Shown here one piece after another: positions 37,673-42,468 of a stretch of DNA of 42,468 nucleotides (position 1 is the stretch's first letter; every line of letters begins with the position of its first letter). Location: positions 1 to 42,468 of the forward strand of contig JAJXUT010000003.1 of assembly GCA_021782655.1 (NCBI GenBank), in the 5' to 3' direction. The stretch is from Deltaproteobacteria bacterium. GTDB lineage: Bacteria; Desulfobacterota; Desulfobulbia; Desulfobulbales; VMSU01. The translations under genes were made by a program, and so were the position numbers. The notes beneath the pieces were generated by a model. It was not told the origin of the DNA. It was given only the letters and a program-made list of their open reading frames with translations, and made no database searches.

Positions 37673-39790
37673 GACGGAGGCGATGTCGTGGATCGTCCAG
37701 GCCCCGAAGAAGGACTCCACCTCCTTAACCGACACCGGGCGGCTGACGAAATAGCCCTGCACGAAGTCGCAGCTTAGGCGGGAGAGGTAGTTTAAGTGGT
37801 CGCTGGTCTCCACCCCCTCGGCCACCACCTCCAGATTCAGGTTGTGGGCCAGGGTGACGATGGCCCGGACGATCATGGCATCGTCCTCGCTGTTGGTCAG
37901 GTCGCTGACAAAGGAGCGATCGACCTTGAGCACGTCGACCGGGAAGCGCTTTAGGTAGTTAAGCGAGGAGTAACCAGTGCCGAAGTCGTCTATGGACAGC
38001 CGGCAGCCCAACTGGCTGAGCTTATCCATCCGCTCGATGCTGCCATCGACGTTGTCCATCAGCATCGACTCGGTGATCTCAAGCTCGATAAGCTCCGGAT
38101 TGACCCCGGTGTCGGCCAGGGCCCGGGCCACCGTGTCCAGCAACCAGGCGTCCTTGAACTGCCCGGCGGAGAGGTTGACCGCCACCCGGACCGGCTGGCC
38201 CGCCTCCTCCCAGAGCTTGCACTGCCGGCAGGCGGCCCGCAAGACCCACTCCCCGATGGGCACGATCAGCCCGGTGTCCTCGGCTAGCGGAATGAACTTC
38301 ATGGGCGAGATCACCCCGAACTCGGGATGCTGCCAGCGGATCAGGGCCTCCACCCCGGTGACCTTGCCAGTAGCCAAGGTCACCTGCGGCTGATAGAGAA
38401 GGGCGAACTCCTCCCGCTCCACCGCCCTTCTGAGGCTGGTCTCCAGGGCGAAGCGGGCAAAGGCCTTGGTGTTCAGCTCGGCGGTGTAGAACTGGTAGCT
38501 GTTACGTTCCAGTTCCTTGGCCGAGGACAGGGCCGAATCGGCGCACTTCATCAGCTCGTCCACCGTGTCGCCGTCGTGGGGAAAGGCCGAAAGCCCCACC
38601 CGGCAGCTCAGGAAGATCTCGCGCTGGTCGATGACCACCGCCTGGATCAAGGACTCGATGATCCTCCGGGCGACGATGGCGGCGTCGGCCATGTCCCTAA
38701 GCCCCTCCAAGATGATCCCGAACTCGTCGGCCCCGAAGCGGGCGGTGATCTCGTTTTCGGTTACGCAGCCAGTGAGATCCGAGCGGCGAAGCGAGTCCTG
38801 CACCCGCTTGGAAACCAGGTTCAGCACCCGGTCACCCACCTCGCGGCCAAAGGTGGTTTGGATGTTGCGGAAGCTGTCGATATCCAGGAAGAGCACCGCC
38901 AGCGACAGGCCGTTGCGCCGGCAGTTGTTCATCGCCTTGGCCAGGTGTTCCTTGAACAGAAAACGGTTGGGCAGGCCGGTCAACCGGTCGTAATAGACCA
39001 GAAACTTGATCTTCTGCTCGGTGATCTTGGCCTGGGTGATGTCCTGGCAGGTGAAGAGGATCTTGAGCGGCACCCCGTCACCTCCCAAGAGCACCTTACC
39101 GTCCTGGCGGAAGGTCAGCTCGATGCCGTCGCTGCTCACCAGCCGGTGCTCAAAGGCGATGTTGGACTTGCGCTCCAGACCCTCCAGGATGGCCTCGGCC
39201 ACCGCCGGGCGGTCGTCGGGGAAGATGAGGTTTAAGAAGTCGTCGTATGATCCGGGGGCGTTTTCGTGGGTTATCCCCACCAGGCGGCTCATCTCCTCGC
39301 CCCAGGCCAGGCTGTTGTCGGTCAGCCGCCACTCCCAGTTGGTGAGGTGGGCCACCTCCCGGGCCGCGGCCAGCATGACCTCCCGGACGCTCAAGTCGGA
39401 AATCGCCTGGTTGGCCCGGATGATATAGCGGATCTTATAGCTTAAAAGCAGGGGGTTGATGGGCTTGACCACGAAGTCGGTGGCCCCGCAGTTGAAGGCG
39501 TGGTTGATGGACTCGTAGTCGTCCTGGCCGGTGATCATAATGATCGGCACCCGCTCTCCGCCCGGCATCTGGCGGATGCGGGCGCAGACCTCAAAGCCGT
39601 CCATGTCCGGCATGATGACGTCGAGCAGGATGGCGTCCGGCATCAGGGTCTGGAAATCGTTCAAGGCGTCCAGACCGCTGGGCGACTCGGCGGTGAAAAA
39701 CCCCGCCTTGGACATCCCCATGCTCAGCACCTGCCGCAGGATCTTGTCGTCGTCAACAATTTGCACCAGATAGGAATGGTCATCGGACAT
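37667..39790 (-). CDS. Response regulator REC-PAS-GGDEF-EAL (c-di-GMP phosphodiesterase)
   Basis: It has 707 residues from MSDDHSYL at 39790 behind AAGGA; the track's longer start lacks a site. The receiver domain has VDDD, phospho-acceptor Asp in LLDVIMPDMDG and Lys in VVKPINP. A PAS domain with ITQAK exit follows. The GGDEF domain is altered to FGADEF and has no clear I-site, so it may bind GTP only as a regulator. The EAL domain looks complete: EALIRW, NLSAGQF, ELEITES, DDFGTGYSSL, KVDRSFV, AEGVET and QGY. Net activity is probably hydrolysis of c-di-GMP. It is divergent from the 16-heme cytochrome gene. Confidence 0.93.
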   Translation of the reverse strand: MSDDHSYLVQIVDDDKILRQVLSMGMSKAGFFTAESPSGLDALNDFQTLMPDAILLDVIMPDMDGFEVCARIRQMPGGERVPIIMITGQDDYESINHAFNCGATDFVVKPINPLLLSYKIRYIIRANQAISDLSVREVMLAAAREVAHLTNWEWRLTDNSLAWGEEMSRLVGITHENAPGSYDDFLNLIFPDDRPAVAEAILEGLERKSNIAFEHRLVSSDGIELTFRQDGKVLLGGDGVPLKILFTCQDITQAKITEQKIKFLVYYDRLTGLPNRFLFKEHLAKAMNNCRRNGLSLAVLFLDIDSFRNIQTTFGREVGDRVLNLVSKRVQDSLRRSDLTGCVTENEITARFGADEFGIILEGLRDMADAAIVARRIIESLIQAVVIDQREIFLSCRVGLSAFPHDGDTVDELMKCADSALSSAKELERNSYQFYTAELNTKAFARFALETSLRRAVEREEFALLYQPQVTLATGKVTGVEALIRWQHPEFGVISPMKFIPLAEDTGLIVPIGEWVLRAACRQCKLWEEAGQPVRVAVNLSAGQFKDAWLLDTVARALADTGVNPELIELEITESMLMDNVDGSIERMDKLSQLGCRLSIDDFGTGYSSLNYLKRFPVDVLKVDRSFVSDLTNSEDDAMIVRAIVTLAHNLNLEVVAEGVETSDHLNYLSRLSCDFVQGYFVSRPVSVKEVESFFGAWTIHDIASVS

Positions 39791-39862
39791 AGCGTTTGAT
39801 CCTTGAGGGAGGGAAGAAGGACGCAAGCAAAACCAGGAAAAGGCCACACCGCGCCTTGGCCT

Positions 39863-39892
39863 ATCTTACGCGGCAAGACGGGCCAATGGCAA
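39863..39892 (-). promoter_or_regulatory. Promoter for the REC-PAS-GGDEF-EAL gene
   Basis: On the minus strand there is TTGCCA (-35, 39892-39887), an 18-bp spacer, then TAAGAT (-10, 39868-39863). In the same 254-bp divergent region TATAAA at 39930-39935 could be the -10 of the plus-strand cytochrome gene, but no good -35 precedes it. No sigma54 site was found. Confidence 0.45.
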
Positions 39893-40044
39893 GCACTAAA
39901 AAAATCTCTGGCCATCCGCAATTCATTCCTATAAACTTTTCCTTGAGTTGGGATAAGGCCCCCTGGCCTGGCACCCTTTCCCCGCCACCCACCAAGGAGA
40001 AACCTTCCCCGCCCGCCCTCACAAGTCAAACAAGAGACGCCACG

Positions 40045-41787
40045 ATGACAACCCGCCCCTTAACACCCCTGCTGGCCACGCTCCTCGCCGCCCTCCTGCT
40101 TTTACCCGCCGCCATCAGCCAGGCCGAGGGCAAGGGCAAGCTGGTCTTCCCTCCCGACAAGAGCATCGTCAACCAACTGGAGTTGCGGCTGGTGGGGGTC
40201 AGCCCCGAGGCGGGGGCCACGGTCGGCATCAAGGTCAAGGCCGCCGGAGGTGGACAGGAGGCCAGCGCCCAGGTAATCAACGGCGCCTTCAGCCAGACGG
40301 TGAAACTATCGCCAGGGGCAAACACCATCACCGTCTCCGGGGGCGGGGTGGAGACCAGCCGGACGGTCTTTCTGTACACCAAAGAAACGCCCCCGCCCGC
40401 CAACCAGGGCCTTTCGCCCTTCTACCTGCATCCCCCCCAGGGCGACATCACCGCCCAGTGCGACAAGTGCCACCAGCTCGACCCCAAGGCCCCCGACTAC
40501 ACCAACTTCACCCAGAAGGGCCCCTGCATCTCTAAGGGCTGCCACGACAACTTCGGCGACAAGAAGTACAAACACGGCCCCTTCGCCAAGGGCCTGTGCC
40601 TTGACTGCCACAACCCCCACGGCTCGCCCAACAAGGACATGACCAAGAAGGCCCGCGCCGCCCTCTGCTTCACCTGCCACAGCGACGACGCCGGCATGGC
40701 CAGCTCCGACAAGGTGGTGCACTTCCCGGTCAAGCAGGGCGACTGCCTCCTCTGCCACGAACAGCACCAGTCGGACCAACCCTTCCACCTCAAGGGCAAG
40801 TCGGTGGTCGAGCTGTGCGGCCGTTGCCACGAAAAGACCCTGATCAAGTTCACCTACATGCACGCCCCCTTCAAGGAGGGGGACTGCATCGCCTGCCACT
40901 CGCCCCACGTCTCGAAGTTCAAGCGGCTGTTGAACGAGCAGGGCTCGGCCCTGTGCCTGAACTGCCACAAGGAACGCGAAGAGGAGTTCAAGCGCCTCTA
41001 CGTGCACGAGCCGGTGAAGAAGGACTGCACAATCTGCCACGACGCCCACGGCTCCGAGGCCCCGGATCACCTGCGCACCCCGCTGGACAAGAGCGGCCGG
41101 TATATCAAATACGCCCAGCCGGTCAAGGAGCTGTGCCTCTCCTGCCACCGCAAGCTGAACCCGGACATCGCCAACGAGATCGAACACGCCAAGGTACAGC
41201 ACAAGCCGGTGGCGGAGGGCAAGTGCACCATCTGCCACACCCCCCATTCCACCAACTTCAAGAAGCAGCTCCGCACCTCTCTTGAGGACGCCTGCTTCGG
41301 TTGCCACAAAAAGCTCGCCCAGCAGATCAAGAGCAGCAAGTACCTGCACGGCCCGGTGCGCACCGACGACTGCGCCCAGTGCCACCTGGTGCACGGCTCG
41401 GAACTGCCCAAGCTCCTGCGGGCCAACTTCAGCCTAAACTACACCGAGGACTTCTCGCTCCAGAAGTACGCCCTGTGCTTCAACTGCCACAACAGCAAGG
41501 TGATCACCGACCCCAACAGCCTGGAGACCGGCTTCCGCAACGGCAATGAAAACCTGCACTACAAGCACGTCAACCGCAAGGATGGCCGCACCTGCATGAC
41601 CTGCCACGACATCCACGCCTCCAACCAGCCCAAGCATATCCGCACCACCATCCCCATGGGCAAGAACTACACCATAAACTTACAGTACACCAAGACCGCC
41701 ACCGGCGGCGGTTGCGTGGTGGGCTGTCATAACCCCAGAAATTACGACCGTGAACATCCGGTCAACTATCAACAACCGGCCAATTGA
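40045..41787 (+). CDS. Exported 16-heme cytochrome c (doubled CxxCH type)
   Basis: The start is the ATG at 40045, which gives a clean signal peptide (about 1-27, ending SQAEG); the track's start at 39796 is upstream noise. It has 580 residues. A heme-free Ig-like domain (about 30-120) comes first. Then there are 14 CxxCH motifs plus one CX4CH (CISKGCH, 161) and one CX3CH (CVVGCH, 557), 16 possible covalent hemes between residues 139 and 562. Seven modules repeat the pattern HxPxxxxxCxxCHxxH, giving distal histidines, each followed by an isolated heme motif. It is periplasmic or surface-exposed and probably conducts electrons across the envelope. Its redox partner is not in the window. A redoxin-like gene follows after 27 bp. 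Confidence 0.95.
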   Translation: MTTRPLTPLLATLLAALLLLPAAISQAEGKGKLVFPPDKSIVNQLELRLVGVSPEAGATVGIKVKAAGGGQEASAQVINGAFSQTVKLSPGANTITVSGGGVETSRTVFLYTKETPPPANQGLSPFYLHPPQGDITAQCDKCHQLDPKAPDYTNFTQKGPCISKGCHDNFGDKKYKHGPFAKGLCLDCHNPHGSPNKDMTKKARAALCFTCHSDDAGMASSDKVVHFPVKQGDCLLCHEQHQSDQPFHLKGKSVVELCGRCHEKTLIKFTYMHAPFKEGDCIACHSPHVSKFKRLLNEQGSALCLNCHKEREEEFKRLYVHEPVKKDCTICHDAHGSEAPDHLRTPLDKSGRYIKYAQPVKELCLSCHRKLNPDIANEIEHAKVQHKPVAEGKCTICHTPHSTNFKKQLRTSLEDACFGCHKKLAQQIKSSKYLHGPVRTDDCAQCHLVHGSELPKLLRANFSLNYTEDFSLQKYALCFNCHNSKVITDPNSLETGFRNGNENLHYKHVNRKDGRTCMTCHDIHASNQPKHIRTTIPMGKNYTINLQYTKTATGGGCVVGCHNPRNYDREHPVNYQQPAN

Positions 41788-41814
41788 CCTTAAAGCTTAG
41801 GACAAGGAAAATCC

Positions 41815-42468
41815 ATGAACCGCCCCGACTCCAAAAAACGTCTAGCCCTTACCCTGTCAGTCATTCTCACCGGCCTGGCCCTGTCTTTCTCGATGTTCAA
41901 TCCCGCCGCCAGCCGCGCCGCCGGGCCGCCACCAGCCGGGGCTAGCCTGCCACCGCTGCCCGCCGACAACGGTGGCCAGGAGGCGGCCTCGCTGCGCAAC
42001 TTCAAGTTCGGCGACAAGCTGCCGCCCTTCACCTTGAAGACCATCGACGGCCAGGGGCCCAAGACCTTCACCCCGGGGGCAGACGGCAAACCATCGCTGA
42101 TCATCTTTTTCTCGGTGCGGCCAGAGTTCAGGGAGAAACGCTCCCTGGCCCTGCTCTCGGCCATGGCGGCGATGGCCGACCAGTACAAGAACAAGGTGGA
42201 GATCGTGGGGGTCTTCAGCGACAGCCAGGGCGGCCAGGTCGTCCGGGACTACGTCAAGCCCTTTGGCAACAAGCTGGTGGTCTATGACGACCCGGCCCTG
42301 GAGGTCAACAACCAGTACGGCGCCTTCATGATGCCGCTGGCCATCATGTGCACCAAGACCGGCACCCTGCACGAGGTCATCCCCTACACCTACAACATCC
42401 GGGAGCTAATCGACGGCAACTTCAAGCTCCTCTTGGGTGAGTTTACCAAAGAACAGCTCCAGGCGGCC
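41815..42468 (+). CDS. Exported redoxin/TlpA-like protein without the CxxC site, 3' end cut by window edge
   Basis: Behind AAGGA the frame is open for 218 codons to the edge. A signal peptide or anchor covers about 9-35, then a Pro/Ala-rich linker. From FGDKLPPFTLKTIDG (about 65-79) it follows the thioredoxin/AhpC-TSA fold. Where the active site FWATWCPPC should be it has FFSVRPEFREKRS, with no cysteine. The later cis-Pro region is retained as FMMPLAIMC, giving the only cysteine. Redox catalysis of the usual kind is therefore unlikely. Co-location with the 16-heme cytochrome suggests a role in its folding, heme delivery or complex (inference). Confidence 0.8.
   Translation, partial: MNRPDSKKRLALTLSVILTGLALSFSMFNPAASRAAGPPPAGASLPPLPADNGGQEAASLRNFKFGDKLPPFTLKTIDGQGPKTFTPGADGKPSLIIFFSVRPEFREKRSLALLSAMAAMADQYKNKVEIVGVFSDSQGGQVVRDYVKPFGNKLVVYDDPALEVNNQYGAFMMPLAIMCTKTGTLHEVIPYTYNIRELIDGNFKLLLGEFTKEQLQAA

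Noticed and set aside
39960-39999. Sigma54 promoter before the cytochrome
   Set aside because: TGGCAC occurs, but the required TTGC at the -12 spacing does not.

Overview
This is a GC-rich window of 42,468 bases, densely coded on both strands. The gene content suggests a Gram-negative, respiring member of the Desulfobacterota, probably near the Desulfobulbales. Supporting points are Kdo/LPS genes (waaA, kdsA, kdsC, lptC), hydrogenase maturation genes (hypA, hypB, hypF), an exported 16-heme cytochrome c, several c-di-GMP enzymes and a class I adenylate cyclase. This placement is an inference; no rRNA or other taxonomic marker gene is present.

Layout. 1-2367 (-): large secreted RCC1-repeat protein, cut by the left edge. 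2368-3076: its promoter and structured leader, a G-rich hairpin stretch, a 138-bp element with 24-bp terminal inverted repeats, and a copy of a second repeat family. 3077-4846 (-): typA. 5309-13850 (+): waaA, carA, carB, ftsH, folP. 13924-15882 (+): class I adenylate cyclase. 15895-19484 (+): hypA, hypB, hypF. 19689-25275 (+): tripartite RND efflux system (adaptor, pump, outer-membrane channel) with overlapping genes. 25284-29968 (-): probable operon of M23 endopeptidase, trmL, a response regulator with GGDEF, and a lipoprotein of about 22 MORN repeats. 30313-30513 (+): 66-residue membrane protein. 30652-32610 (+): membrane HAMP-GAF-GGDEF cyclase. 32708-37672 (+): pyrG, kdsA, kdsC, lptC, ftsB, Gfo/Idh oxidoreductase. 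37667-39790 (-): REC-PAS-GGDEF-EAL regulator. 40045-41787 (+): 16-heme cytochrome c. 41815 to the right edge (+): cysteine-poor redoxin-like protein, truncated.

The most unusual structure is intergenic. A family of palindromic elements of about 130-148 bp occurs four times (2947-3079, 4869-5016, 16241-16375, 19461-19592). The ends resemble TGATGGCGTCGCAAAAA, the arms carry A/T-flanked GC stems, and some copies have short flanking direct repeats. Three copies lie exactly at gene 3' ends. One supplies the typA stop codon and one supplies the last codons and stop of hypF. The third sits directly after the hypA stop. The fourth lies between the typA promoter and its start codon. A separate 138-bp MITE-like element lies beside, and perhaps inside, the first copy.

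Functionally the window combines core metabolism (carbamoyl phosphate, CTP, folate), envelope biogenesis (Kdo, LptC, FtsB, LytM-type peptidase), nucleotide second messengers (cAMP plus three c-di-GMP proteins) and extracellular or periplasmic electron transfer. Several gene neighbourhoods differ from the usual ones. A class I adenylate cyclase follows ftsH-folP, where related bacteria usually have a diadenylate cyclase. The hyp set lacks hypC, hypD and hypE. lptC is followed by ftsB instead of lptA/lptB.
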